From Sphingomonas sp. AOB5 (GTDB lineage Bacteria; Pseudomonadota; Alphaproteobacteria; Sphingomonadales; Sphingomonadaceae): a stretch of DNA of 64,000 nt. The DNA lies in the NCBI RefSeq assembly GCF_029433115.1, contig NZ_JARNTV010000010.1:1-64000 (forward strand), in the 5' to 3' direction. The position numbers were made by a program, and so were the translations under genes. The notes beneath the pieces are model-generated. The model was not told the origin of the DNA. It was given only the letters and a program-made list of their open reading frames with translations, and made no database searches. Shown here one piece after another: positions 63,955-64,000 of this stretch (its first letter is position 1; each line of letters begins with the position of its first letter).

Positions 63955-64000
63955 TTGCCAACCATCACTTCCGCCCGCGTCATCGTGACGTGCCCAGGCA
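63955..64000 (+). CDS. N-terminus of a D-mannonate dehydratase-like enzyme, cut by the window edge
   Basis: Fifteen codons are visible from a TTG start with GGGGA upstream: MPTITSARVIVTCPG when TTG is read as Met. This closely resembles the opening of ManD-type enolase-superfamily dehydratases, whose N-terminus reads KITxARVIxTCPG followed by RNFVTLK. ManD dehydrates D-mannonate to 2-keto-3-deoxygluconate in glucuronate catabolism. The only ATG nearby (63947) is in another frame. The call rests on very little sequence plus locus context. Confidence 0.6.
   Translation, partial: MPTITSARVIVTCPG

Noticed and set aside
1..64000. CRISPR arrays, rRNA, transposases, additional tRNAs
   Set aside because: No regularly spaced repeats, rRNA signatures or transposase motifs were seen; only one tRNA (2650-2724) has a complete cloverleaf.

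Overview
The window is high-GC (roughly two thirds G+C), densely packed, and reads as a chromosomal segment of an alphaproteobacterium of the Sphingomonadales (Sphingomonas-like). The evidence is a ribosomal protein S9 with a ~45-residue N-terminal extension, several TonB-dependent receptors, a CtaA-type heme A synthase, a GbsR-DUF4166-DCC operon, a uronate/polysaccharide locus, and short palindromic intergenic elements built on CTCCCCC and TCGAGCGAAGTCGAGAA. No rRNA, CRISPR array, transposase or prophage was found; the only tRNA is tRNA-Gln(TTG).

Layout. 1-1334: a JmjC/cupin oxygenase running off the left edge, divergent from an unannotated 49-codon gene that looks like a RiPP precursor with its own terminator. 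1375-6719: housekeeping and small genes (CoA transferase, tRNA-Gln, ilvE, MarR regulator, proC, YbjN protein, UbiK-like factor, TspO). 6733-10920: a two-gene RND efflux operon. 11036-18166: a compact TonB receptor, tlyA, two hydrolases, a small membrane protein, MerC, a di-heme cytochrome c and a Zur-like regulator. 18252-25929: dxs, an operon of three phage-tail-collar proteins with no other phage genes, ctaA, cutA, rplM-rpsI and an HEAGH-motif protein. 25926-29648: a five-gene operon headed by a GbsR/MarR regulator whose start codon lies inside a perfect palindrome. 29903-40116: methyltransferase, serine-protease autotransporter, a membrane-anchored unknown, phosphoesterase, lipid kinase, a GH35-type glycosidase behind a LacI-type operator, and an FKBP isomerase.

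40123-52289 is a propionyl-CoA to succinyl-CoA locus. It holds pccB, thiolase, mce, methylmalonyl-CoA mutase, a TlpA thioredoxin, bioB, an esterase and pccA, all on the minus strand. A divergent ScfR/PccR-type regulator has two TTGCAAA-type boxes in the intergenic gap. bioB lies in the same gene run as the biotin-dependent carboxylase.

52422-54430 holds a ferredoxin reductase and an enoyl-CoA hydratase. 54545-64000 is a uronic-acid polysaccharide utilisation locus: GH105 hydrolase, DUF4861 protein, alginate-lyase-family enzyme, TonB receptor, an unclassified putative lyase, a FadR-type GntR regulator, and the first codons of what looks like D-mannonate dehydratase at the right edge. A 13-bp motif, TTGGTnnGnCCAA, recurs in front of all four transcription units. 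I read it as the GntR operator and treat this regulon as one of the two best findings; the other is the putative RiPP precursor at the left edge.
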